The notes beneath the pieces are model-generated. The model was not told where the DNA came from, did not search any database, and saw only the letters and a list, made by a program, of their open reading frames with translations. A DNA stretch of 44,200 nt from Coprobacillus sp. CAG:826 (lineage in GTDB: Bacteria > Bacillota_I > Bacilli_A > RFN20 > CAG-826). The stretch lies in the NCBI GenBank assembly GCA_000437235.1, contig FR897040.1, positions 1 through 44,200 on the forward strand, read 5' to 3'. Position 1 is the first letter of the stretch. Each line of letters begins with the position of its first letter. The translations under genes and the position numbers were made by a program. Below, one piece after another: positions 33,632 to 41,600 of this stretch.

Positions 33632-36199
33632 ATGAAAACAAAAAATAAGAAACAGTTGGACTTTTTAGCATTAGGATTTTTATCCTTTATCCTTTTTTCT
33701 ATAATAATTCCAACGCATGAAAAAGCAAAAGCCGCTACAAATTTTGCTTCAGGAGCTAGTTATTATGCAGATAACGCAAATGATAAGTACTACGAAGGAA
33801 TTAGCGATGATTTAGTAGGTGAAGATTTAATTAAAGCTTTATCCACACTTACATCAACGGGTTTCCAAAGTCATGATTATGGAGAATTACCTAGTATTTA
33901 TCAATATAGTGATTTATCACTCAGTGGTAATGGTAAAATGCGTTTAGCATATACGGGCACAGAAGTTAATTTTTCTAGTGGAAGTATGCCAAGTGGTACC
34001 AATAAAGAGCATGTTTGGCCGGCTTCTTGGTATGGTAATGGTAAAAGAACACAAAGTGCTGGATCTCCAGGAGCAGATGCCCATAACGTATGGCCGGCTG
34101 AAACAGGTTTAAATAGCAAAAGGGGCTCTTGTGCTTTTGATGAACTTGATTTTAGTTCAAGTTACAAATGCTTAGAATACGGAAAATATGATTACGCGTT
34201 GAATACTGATAATGATAGCTATGTTTGGTCCACTGCTTTTAATAACTCAAATGGTCAACCAACTGATGCTATGTATCCAGCAAAAGGTCATCGAGGAGAA
34301 ATCGCTCGTATTTTAATGTATGTTGCCACAAGATATCGGAACAATACTTCCTATCCTGTTATGCTTCATGATCAAGCGGTGACTTTAAAGACGGGACGTA
34401 TTGGTAAACTCTCTACATTATTAAAATGGCACTACTTAGAACCACCAACGGAATGGGAAATCAAAAGGAATAATGAAGTTGCCTCTAGATGGCATCATAA
34501 TCGTAATCCCTTTGTGGATCATCCTGAATATGCTGGAAGAATTTACTATTATTTGAATGAGCCAGATAAAAATGCTCCTTCTAATAAAGTAAAAGAAATG
34601 ATTGACGCTTATGGCGATTTAAAACAAATAGAAGTTGAATCCATTCAAATTCAACCTCGCGATGTACATATGGTCGTAGGAAGCTCCAAAACGCTTTCCA
34701 TTCAAGCTTTACCTACGGGTGCTTCTAAACAAGTAGAATGGAAAAGCTTAGATACAAATATCGCTACCATTTCTTCTAGTGGCGTGATTCAAGCTTTAAA
34801 AAAGGGAACCATTCGTATTGTGGCAACTTCTAAAAAGAATTCCATGATTACGGATGAAATCATTGTTTCTATTAAAGAAGCAACCTCCATTCAAGTAGAA
34901 GGAGAGCCTATCAAAAAAGAGTATTATGCTGGAGAAACTTTTAACCCTGAAGGTCTTAAAGTTTTAGTATCATATTCCGATGGAACAACAGAATATGTAA
35001 ACGTCAATGACTGCGAATGGTTAGACGGAAATACCCATCAAAAAGTATTATCATTGTCAACGGAAACAGTCATTTGTAAGTATGGAAGTTTAATGCAAAC
35101 CATCAGTGGAATTACGGTAATTCAAAATGATTCCACCGATTATGAATTAGTCAAAGATTCCTCTCAATTAACCGATGGTCAATATCTTATCGTTAGTCAA
35201 GATAGTTCCGTAGCATTAGATGGTAGCTTAGATAATATTGATGTTGCATCCAATATAGTCTCGGTACAAATTGAAGATAACAAGATTGAAAGTTCGGAGA
35301 AAATCGATAAAGCCTCCTTTACATTTATAAAAGATAATGGAACTTTTAAAGGAACGAATGATTTATTTATTGGTCACTCAGGATCGAGTAATGGAATTTA
35401 TAACTCAGAAGAATATTCGCATACCATAACCATTTCTAGTAGTGGCGACGCAACGATAAGTATTTCTTCTTACTCACTTCGTTTCAATAGTGCAAGTGGA
35501 CAAAATCGATTCCGCTACTATAAGTCAGGACAACAACCAGTCCAACTTTTTAAAAAAGCTAGTTCAATACCTACTCCAATTGGAGCGAACTTAACTTCTT
35601 TATCTTTAGAAGGAAGTTTGAATAAAACCGCATATTATGAACATGAACCTTTTAATCCAGAGGGATTAACGATTTATGCCAATTATACTGATAATAGTAA
35701 AAAAGATGTTACTCAATTCGTTAGTTGGGAAACGCTTAAAGCCGGAATGACTTCCGTTACTGGAACTTATGCTGAAAAAGGAATTGAAAAAACAATTACG
35801 ATATCGAATATTTCAGTAGCCCAAAATTCTTCTTATATTCCTGTTAGCAGTATTTCGTTAAATCATTCTTCTTATGAATTGAAAGAAGGGGAAGAATTAG
35901 TGTTAGAAGTCAGCATTCTTCCTTTAAATGCCACTACACAAGAGGTGTTTTTTGAAAGTAGTAATCGACAAATCGCTACCGTAAATGCTATGGGGAAAAT
36001 TGTAGCCAAAAAAGAAGGTACTGCTATTATTACCGTTACTTCATTAGATAATGAATCAGCACAAGCAACTTGTGAAATTACCATTACAAAGAGGGAAAGC
36101 ATAGGTAAAAGCTGTGCTAAAAGTTCAACAAATACTGTCTTAATCTTCTCATTAATAACTTTCGTGAGTGCATTTGTACTTCGTAAAAAACATAATTAA
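33632..36199 (+). CDS. Secreted EndA-type nuclease with four Ig-like domains and SC-x-KSSTN membrane tail
   Basis: This encodes 855 residues. The signal peptide probably ends near AKA-A (about 33-36). The nuclease domain (about 40-320) has NKEHVWPASW (His127), ADAHNVWPAE and RNPFVDHPEYAGRIYY, closer to the Bacillus BsnI-like secreted nucleases in layout than the other two here. BIG2 (335-415), BIG3-like (418-500), an unnamed beta domain (503-645, starting YELVKDSSQLTDGQYLIVSQ), another BIG3-like (652-730) and a second BIG2 (736-820) follow. The C-terminus is SCAKSSTN (827-834), a transmembrane stretch and RKKHN, a likely surface-anchoring signal. The next nuclease starts 20 nt downstream and may be cotranscribed. 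Confidence 0.85.
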   Translation: MKTKNKKQLDFLALGFLSFILFSIIIPTHEKAKAATNFASGASYYADNANDKYYEGISDDLVGEDLIKALSTLTSTGFQSHDYGELPSIYQYSDLSLSGNGKMRLAYTGTEVNFSSGSMPSGTNKEHVWPASWYGNGKRTQSAGSPGADAHNVWPAETGLNSKRGSCAFDELDFSSSYKCLEYGKYDYALNTDNDSYVWSTAFNNSNGQPTDAMYPAKGHRGEIARILMYVATRYRNNTSYPVMLHDQAVTLKTGRIGKLSTLLKWHYLEPPTEWEIKRNNEVASRWHHNRNPFVDHPEYAGRIYYYLNEPDKNAPSNKVKEMIDAYGDLKQIEVESIQIQPRDVHMVVGSSKTLSIQALPTGASKQVEWKSLDTNIATISSSGVIQALKKGTIRIVATSKKNSMITDEIIVSIKEATSIQVEGEPIKKEYYAGETFNPEGLKVLVSYSDGTTEYVNVNDCEWLDGNTHQKVLSLSTETVICKYGSLMQTISGITVIQNDSTDYELVKDSSQLTDGQYLIVSQDSSVALDGSLDNIDVASNIVSVQIEDNKIESSEKIDKASFTFIKDNGTFKGTNDLFIGHSGSSNGIYNSEEYSHTITISSSGDATISISSYSLRFNSASGQNRFRYYKSGQQPVQLFKKASSIPTPIGANLTSLSLEGSLNKTAYYEHEPFNPEGLTIYANYTDNSKKDVTQFVSWETLKAGMTSVTGTYAEKGIEKTITISNISVAQNSSYIPVSSISLNHSSYELKEGEELVLEVSILPLNATTQEVFFESSNRQIATVNAMGKIVAKKEGTAIITVTSLDNESAQATCEITITKRESIGKSCAKSSTNTVLIFSLITFVSAFVLRKKHN
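36110..36196 (+). other. C-terminal SC-x-KSSTN membrane tail
   Basis: Encodes residues 827-855 of the second nuclease: SCAKSSTN, about 16 hydrophobic residues, then RKKHN. The third nuclease ends with the same layout at 37858-37944. The tripartite form (short motif, helix, basic end) is like known sorting tails, but there is no LPXTG. Confidence 0.5.
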
Positions 36200-36219
36200 A
36201 AATTGAAAGGAGAACAAAC

Positions 36220-37947
36220 ATGAAAAAAAGAAATTTCTTTGTTGCTTTAGGCATATTATTGAGTATATCATTTACTTCTTTATCTACGATGACAAGGGAT
36301 AAAAAGTCTAACGAAGTAGCCTACGCTATTGAAACGGCTGAAACGAATTTTGATAAGGATCCAATTCATAGTAGTACAACGATACAAAACTATTACAGTT
36401 CGATTAGTGAAGGTGAAACGGGTTCAACTTTACTTAATGATTTACATTCATTAAATAGTAAGAAAAGAACGAAAACGGTCGGTTATAAAAATATGGGAAA
36501 ATATTATAAACAAACCGATGGAGACCCCAATAATCCCAATAATATCATCGTGTTTTATTCTGGCGAAAGCGTTGCATTTAGTGGATCATTTGGAGGAAAT
36601 GTAAATCGTGAACATGTTTGGCCCAATTCTCGTGGAGGTAGTAGTGTAGAAGGGGACATTCACATGCCTCGTCCTACCTTGAAAAATGAAAATGGCTCAA
36701 GAGGAAATTCTTTCTATGTGGAAGGGAAAAAGACGGATAATTCTGGATGGGATCCAGCTATGGAAAGCTTTGGTAAAGAAAAATACCGTGGAATGTCTGC
36801 ACGTATTATTTTCTATTGTGCTATTGCGGATACGTCGTTGACTTTAATTGATAGAGAGTATGATTCTTCGGCCAATAAAACAATGGGAAAACTTTCTGAT
36901 CTTTTAAAATGGAATCTTCAATATGAAATCGACGCTACAGAAACAAGAAGAAATGATGCGGCACAATCCATCCAAGGAAATCGTAATCCCTTTATTGATG
37001 ACCGCTCTTTACCTTGTAAAATTTGGGGAGATACTAATGCGGCAACTAAAGCAGTTTGTGCGGGACAATATGATGGTAGACCGACCCCAACTTCTGTGGA
37101 AATTCAATTAAGTAATAAAACACTCAATGTTGGTGAAACCGAGCAAGCAACAGCTAAAGTTTTACCAGTTGAAGCCAATCAAAAAGTAGCCTGGAAATCA
37201 AGTGACTTAACAGTTGCAACTATTTCAAGTACAGGTTTAATTACCGCTTTAAAAGAAGGTACTACTACTATTACGGCAACCAGTGTAGAAAAAGCAACCA
37301 TTATGACTTCGATTACCCTTCAAGTGCAAAAGAAATCTTTCTTAGAATTAACTTCTTTAACCATAAAAGGAACGCCAACAAAAAATAAATATCAAGCGGG
37401 TGATTTCTTTAATGGTACAGGTTTAGAAATTGAAGGAAAATTAAAAGATGGAACGACCACAACGATATCTCCTAGCGATTTGATGTGGATGAGTGAAAAA
37501 ACTTACTCCAATATTTTAAGTGAAGAGGATACTTCTGTTCTTGGTATTTATGATGGTAAATTAACATGTAAATATGATGGCATTGAAGTCTCAAGTACGA
37601 CCACAAATAACATTATTAAAGTAGAACGCTTTGGTAAACTATATACTACGCAATTTGAAACCGGTCAACCTTTTGATCCAAGTGGAATTCGAATGAGGGT
37701 GTATGAAAAAGATGGATTCTTCTATGACATTGCATCGAATAATCTAAAATGGAACATTGAAACAATATCTAAAGATATTGCTTATGCAATAGGAACGCAT
37801 GAGGGCTATTCAATTTATGTAGAAATTAAAACCGGCAAAAATAATTCTTCCTCGAATTCTTGCTCAAAATCTTCTACAAATGCTTTATTCTCAATGAGTT
37901 TACTCGTCTTTATTCTTTCTATATTTGTAAAGAAAAAATTTGAATAA
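36220..37947 (+). CDS. Secreted EndA-type nuclease with Ig-like domains and SC-x-KSSTN membrane tail
   Basis: This encodes 575 residues. The signal peptide is in the first about 35. The nuclease domain (about 45-285) has NREHVWPNS with His132, the same position as in the 30530-33415 protein, and long stretches are identical to it, including RGGSSVEGDIHMPRPTL. It is therefore a recent duplicate with a shortened C-terminal half: BIG2 (about 292-375), BIG3-like (378-460) and a second BIG3-like (468-535). The tail is SCSKSSTN (547-554), a hydrophobic helix and KKKFE. AAAGGAG precedes the ATG. It should cut nucleic acid while attached to the cell surface. Confidence 0.85.
   Translation: MKKRNFFVALGILLSISFTSLSTMTRDKKSNEVAYAIETAETNFDKDPIHSSTTIQNYYSSISEGETGSTLLNDLHSLNSKKRTKTVGYKNMGKYYKQTDGDPNNPNNIIVFYSGESVAFSGSFGGNVNREHVWPNSRGGSSVEGDIHMPRPTLKNENGSRGNSFYVEGKKTDNSGWDPAMESFGKEKYRGMSARIIFYCAIADTSLTLIDREYDSSANKTMGKLSDLLKWNLQYEIDATETRRNDAAQSIQGNRNPFIDDRSLPCKIWGDTNAATKAVCAGQYDGRPTPTSVEIQLSNKTLNVGETEQATAKVLPVEANQKVAWKSSDLTVATISSTGLITALKEGTTTITATSVEKATIMTSITLQVQKKSFLELTSLTIKGTPTKNKYQAGDFFNGTGLEIEGKLKDGTTTTISPSDLMWMSEKTYSNILSEEDTSVLGIYDGKLTCKYDGIEVSSTTTNNIIKVERFGKLYTTQFETGQPFDPSGIRMRVYEKDGFFYDIASNNLKWNIETISKDIAYAIGTHEGYSIYVEIKTGKNNSSSNSCSKSSTNALFSMSLLVFILSIFVKKKFE
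37858..37944 (+). other. C-terminal SC-x-KSSTN membrane tail
   Basis: Encodes residues 547-575 of the third nuclease: SCSKSSTN, a hydrophobic helix, KKKFE. It matches the tail at 36110-36196 although the domains just before it differ. Confidence 0.5.
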
Positions 37948-37959
37948 TTTTTAAAACAG

Positions 37960-37988
37960 GGAAGTATTCTTCATGATACTTCCTTTTT
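37960..37988 (+). terminator. Terminator after the nuclease genes
   Basis: ggaagtat (37960-37967) pairs with atacttcc (37976-37983) around an 8-nt loop, followed by T5. Confidence 0.88.
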
Positions 37989-38024
37989 AAATAACATTTT
38001 TATGGAAAGACAAAAAAAGATGAG

Positions 38025-38030
38025 TATAAT
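38025..38030 (+). promoter_or_regulatory. -10 box of the carbohydrate-binding lipoprotein gene
   Basis: Perfect TATAAT; the -35 region (38002-38007, ATGGAA) is weak. Confidence 0.45.
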
Positions 38031-38057
38031 AAGAACATAAAAAAGAAGGTGATTGCA

Positions 38058-40193
38058 ATGAAACATGCACAAGCTATGAGTCTTTTACTACTTTTGTGTT
38101 TAATTTCTTCATGCGGAACGATGAATCAACCGACAGGATCATCTAGTTTTTCAACGGGGAATACGCCATCTTCAACCACTCCGATTGAAGTATCAAGTAG
38201 CCCTAAAGATGCGTCAAGCGATTATGTGGACCATCAAGAAGAATTTTCGTTTACTGGAGATGAAACGGGTAGTTTCACAAAGGAAGATAACGTTTATACG
38301 ATTCTTGCTGAGGGGGAATATACCGCAAAAGGAAAATTAGAAAATGGAAAAATTTTAGTGAATGCACCCGATGCTAAAGTCACCATTCGTCTTGAAGGTG
38401 TAAGCATGACGTCAACGATAGATTCACTTATTTATGTTGAAGATGCGGATAAAGTCACCATTAAAGCAATTGATGGAACTTATAATGAAATTCTAGATCA
38501 ACGTGCCTTAAAAGATGGTACCGAAGAAGATGAAGCGGGAAGTGCAGCTATTTATGCAAAGACCGATTTAGATGTGCAAGGTGCTGGCTCTTTAATTGTT
38601 TCAAGTACCTACAATAATGGTATTCATGCTAAGAAAGATTTAAATATTAAAAAACTAACCTTAAAAGTAACAGCCATTCATAATGCTTTAAAAGGAAATA
38701 ACTCCATTACTATTGCTTCAGGAAATTTAATTGTGATTTCTCAAGGCGGAGACGGACTTAAAACTTCTGATTCTAAAGTCACCTCTAAGGGCAATCAAAA
38801 GGGAAGTATTAACATTACCGGTGGTAATATTGATGTTTATGCATCTTGTGACGCAATCGACGCTGCTTATGACTTTAATATGTCAGAAGATGCAGAAAAT
38901 TCACCCGTGGTTCGTTTATATACCGATAAATTTTCTTCTTATTCCACGACAGTTATCGAAAGCTCTTCTAACAAAATGTATCTTCGCATCAGTGGTTCTT
39001 ATTTAGATTCTACTTATCGTTATGCTGGTTGCTTCTATAATAGTGATGAAGATTATGTTTGGAAAAACGCGTCCTATGTTGGTACTGATAGTTCTAACCC
39101 TAGAAGACCTTATTATATCTACGCTATGGATCGTCCATCTTCTTATATTAATGTTCAATTCTATCGTTTCTTAAGTTCACAAAGTGAAAACTCTTTTGAT
39201 ACATTCGATGCCAAATCTGAGGGTGGTGTCATCAATAGCAATAAAGATATGTTTGCAATTACAAGTACTTCTAATCAATTAATGGAAGGAACTTGGACCT
39301 CTTATACAACAAGTTCTTCAGGAAGTTCATCTGGGTTCTCCAATAAAAGTGATCATTCCGCAAAAGGAGTCAAAGCACAAAATGCAATTTCAATTGCTGG
39401 CGGAACAATGACCATTACCGCGAATGATGATGGTTTACACGCCAATAGTGGAGAGGCCTTAGATAATGGTTCTTTAGGTGTTGGTGATATTACCATTACT
39501 GATGGAAAATTATCGATTTCTTCCACCGATGATGGTATTCATGCAGGTCATATTGGTAGGTTCTCTAATGCGCAAATCGAAGTAACAAGTTCATATGAAG
39601 GTATTGAAGCGAATCAACTTTACTTCTATAGTGGGACTTATTATGTTACTGCAACCGATGATGGTATTAATGCTTGCAATGGTAGTGAAGATATTTTAGT
39701 CCAAGTTGAAGGCGGTTATTTAGATGTTATCGTAGGAAGTGGTGATACAGATGCAATTGACTCTAATGGCGATTATAAACAATTAGGCGGCTTTGTTGTT
39801 GCTCGTTGTGGGGCAAATGATAATAGTGGAAACATGGCGGCATTAGATATTGATGGAACGTTTTATATGGAAGGTGGTACCTTTATTGGTGCTGGTTCTA
39901 TGGGAGCAACCCCGAATAGTTCAAAAGTGAATTATGTTCGGTTTGGTTCTTCTTCCTCTCGTCCAGGTGGCGGTGGAGGCCCAGGCGGTAGACCCGCTTA
40001 TGGTTCTTCTACTACCTTTACGCAAGGTGAATATACCATAAGTAATACAGAAATCAGTTTTACTTTAAATCAAAGCTATTCGAACTTATTCATTTGTAGT
40101 GATCAACTCGTTTTATCGACAAGCTATACCTTAACCAATGGCACAACAACCAAAACTTGGACGCAAAGTTCAAGTGCTGTAACTGAAAATTAA
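38058..40193 (+). CDS. Cthe_2159-like carbohydrate-binding lipoprotein (DUF4353 family)
   Basis: This encodes 711 residues. The lipobox is ISSC (Cys19) with a Ser/Thr-rich linker. The mature protein repeats short beta-helix rungs such as YNNGIHAKKDLNIKKLTL, GGDGLKTSD, DDGLHAN, DDGIHAG and DDGINACNG. These Asp-Asp-Gly turns are characteristic of the DUF4353 group; the studied member Cthe_2159 is a parallel beta-helix that binds cellulose and polygalacturonate and carries calcium. A Gly/Pro-rich stretch (PGGGGGPGGRP, at about 636-646) separates a last small beta domain. It probably holds plant polymer near the cell. ATG 38058 is chosen because AGAAGGTG fits it; GTG 38049 lies within that ribosome site. 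No catalytic residues are evident. Confidence 0.82.
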   Translation: MKHAQAMSLLLLLCLISSCGTMNQPTGSSSFSTGNTPSSTTPIEVSSSPKDASSDYVDHQEEFSFTGDETGSFTKEDNVYTILAEGEYTAKGKLENGKILVNAPDAKVTIRLEGVSMTSTIDSLIYVEDADKVTIKAIDGTYNEILDQRALKDGTEEDEAGSAAIYAKTDLDVQGAGSLIVSSTYNNGIHAKKDLNIKKLTLKVTAIHNALKGNNSITIASGNLIVISQGGDGLKTSDSKVTSKGNQKGSINITGGNIDVYASCDAIDAAYDFNMSEDAENSPVVRLYTDKFSSYSTTVIESSSNKMYLRISGSYLDSTYRYAGCFYNSDEDYVWKNASYVGTDSSNPRRPYYIYAMDRPSSYINVQFYRFLSSQSENSFDTFDAKSEGGVINSNKDMFAITSTSNQLMEGTWTSYTTSSSGSSSGFSNKSDHSAKGVKAQNAISIAGGTMTITANDDGLHANSGEALDNGSLGVGDITITDGKLSISSTDDGIHAGHIGRFSNAQIEVTSSYEGIEANQLYFYSGTYYVTATDDGINACNGSEDILVQVEGGYLDVIVGSGDTDAIDSNGDYKQLGGFVVARCGANDNSGNMAALDIDGTFYMEGGTFIGAGSMGATPNSSKVNYVRFGSSSSRPGGGGGPGGRPAYGSSTTFTQGEYTISNTEISFTLNQSYSNLFICSDQLVLSTSYTLTNGTTTKTWTQSSSAVTEN

Positions 40194-40201
40194 AAATGAC
40201 A

Positions 40202-40228
40202 AAAAATGGGGCATTGCCTCGTTTTTTT
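40202..40228 (+). terminator. Terminator after the carbohydrate-binding lipoprotein
   Basis: ggggc (40208-40212) and gcctc (40216-40220) form a short stem with a 3-nt loop, flanked by A6 upstream and T7 downstream. Confidence 0.75.
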
Positions 40229-40265
40229 CATTAAAAATACTATTTCTTTCATAGTCAAAATAAGA

Positions 40266-40271
40266 TAAAAT
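40266..40271 (+). promoter_or_regulatory. Putative -10 box of the MFS/GH2 operon
   Basis: TAAAAT 22 nt before the start codon; no convincing -35. Confidence 0.35.
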
Positions 40272-40292
40272 AAAAACAAGAGGAATATTCAT

Positions 40293-41600
40293 ATGAAGAA
40301 AAGATTTTATCTATCATTAGTGCTATTTTCTTTACTGGGTCAAATTGCATGGGTTGTTGAAAATATGCTTTTTAATGATTTTATTTCCATGGAATTTAGT
40401 GCTAAACCTTTTCATATCGCTTTAATGGTTTCATTAAGCGCAATTGTAGCGACCATAACCACTTTATTTGTTGGTGCTTTTAGCGATAAAAAAGGAAAGA
40501 GAAAGAAGTTTATTTGGATTGGTTATATTTTATGGGGCATCAGTATTTGTGCTTTTGCTTTATTAAATACAGAAACTTTACAAAAAGTATTTCCATTAGA
40601 AAAATGTGCTTTGATTGGTGTAGCTTTAACCATTACGTTAGATTGTATTATGACCTTCTTTGGTAGCACCGCTAATGACGCCTGCTTTAATTCGTGGTTA
40701 ACCGATATGTCGGATCATACCAATCGAGGAAAAGTAGAAGGTATTAATTCTATGATGCCTTTAATAGCAGTTTTAGTCGTTTTTGGAGCGCTTTATCCAT
40801 TACAAGAAAATTATTCTTGGTCCGTTGTATTTTTAATTACGGGCGGGTTAACCATTCTTGCGGGTGTGTTAGGTATTTTTACGTTAGAAGAAAGTCACGC
40901 CACCCCATCAAAAGAAGAGCATTATTATCAACAAATTTTTTATGGATTTAAAATTAGTTCGATGAAAAAGAATCCGATTTTATATTGGATTTATCTAGCG
41001 TTTGCTATTTTTGGAATTGCAATTCAAATTTTTATGACCTTCTTAATTCCTTACTATAAGAGCTTTGTTGGTGATAACTATGTCTTTATTATGGCCTTCG
41101 CTATCGTAATCGCGGCTATTGTTACTTTCTTCTATGGAAGACTTTACGACCGCTTCCATTTTAAAAAGACCATTCTTCCTTCTTTAGGAATTCTTTTACT
41201 GGGATTAGTGATGTTATCATTTACCTTCTTTACGCAAAATGTTATTTATATTTTTATTGGTTCTTTATTCATGATGACCGGGTATTTATGTTCTATGGCC
41301 ATATTTAACGCGAAAATGCGTGATCATACGCCTAGCGATAAAGTGAGGGCCTTTCAAGGTATTAAAATGTTTTCTCAAGTTTTAATTCCTATGTTAATTG
41401 GTCCTTGGATTGGTGCGGTTTCTGTATCGGGTAATTTTGATTACAATATGGAAAATGTTCTTTATCCCGCGGGCTATACGTATACCATTCATCCCAGTAT
41501 TTTTATTGCCGCTAGTGTAGTGACCCTATTTGCAGTCTTACCATTAATCAAAGTATTTTCTTTAGAGAAAAAAGAAAAGGAAGAAATTAAACATGAATAA
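40293..41600 (+). CDS. MFS (GPH-like) sugar transporter
   Basis: A 435-residue membrane protein with about twelve helices. The loop between helices 2 and 3 is FVGAFSDKKGKRKKFIWIG, the classic major-facilitator signature (G-x3-D-x2-G-x-R-R-x), and RLYDRFHFKK is the matching loop in the second half. The helix after it has NSWLTDMSDHTNRGKVEG, as in glycoside-pentoside-hexuronide type symporters. The substrate is probably a glycoside, judged from the overlapping GH2 gene (8 nt overlap). GAGGAA precedes the ATG. Cation coupling is inferred from the family. Confidence 0.85.
   Translation: MKKRFYLSLVLFSLLGQIAWVVENMLFNDFISMEFSAKPFHIALMVSLSAIVATITTLFVGAFSDKKGKRKKFIWIGYILWGISICAFALLNTETLQKVFPLEKCALIGVALTITLDCIMTFFGSTANDACFNSWLTDMSDHTNRGKVEGINSMMPLIAVLVVFGALYPLQENYSWSVVFLITGGLTILAGVLGIFTLEESHATPSKEEHYYQQIFYGFKISSMKKNPILYWIYLAFAIFGIAIQIFMTFLIPYYKSFVGDNYVFIMAFAIVIAAIVTFFYGRLYDRFHFKKTILPSLGILLLGLVMLSFTFFTQNVIYIFIGSLFMMTGYLCSMAIFNAKMRDHTPSDKVRAFQGIKMFSQVLIPMLIGPWIGAVSVSGNFDYNMENVLYPAGYTYTIHPSIFIAASVVTLFAVLPLIKVFSLEKKEKEEIKHE

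Noticed and set aside
36110..37944. Sortase (LPXTG) anchor on the nucleases
   Set aside because: No LPXTG-like motif precedes the helices; only SC-x-KSSTN is present in two of them.
38049..38057. GTG start for the carbohydrate-binding lipoprotein
   Set aside because: It lies inside the ribosome site AGAAGGTG, which is correctly spaced for the ATG at 38058.
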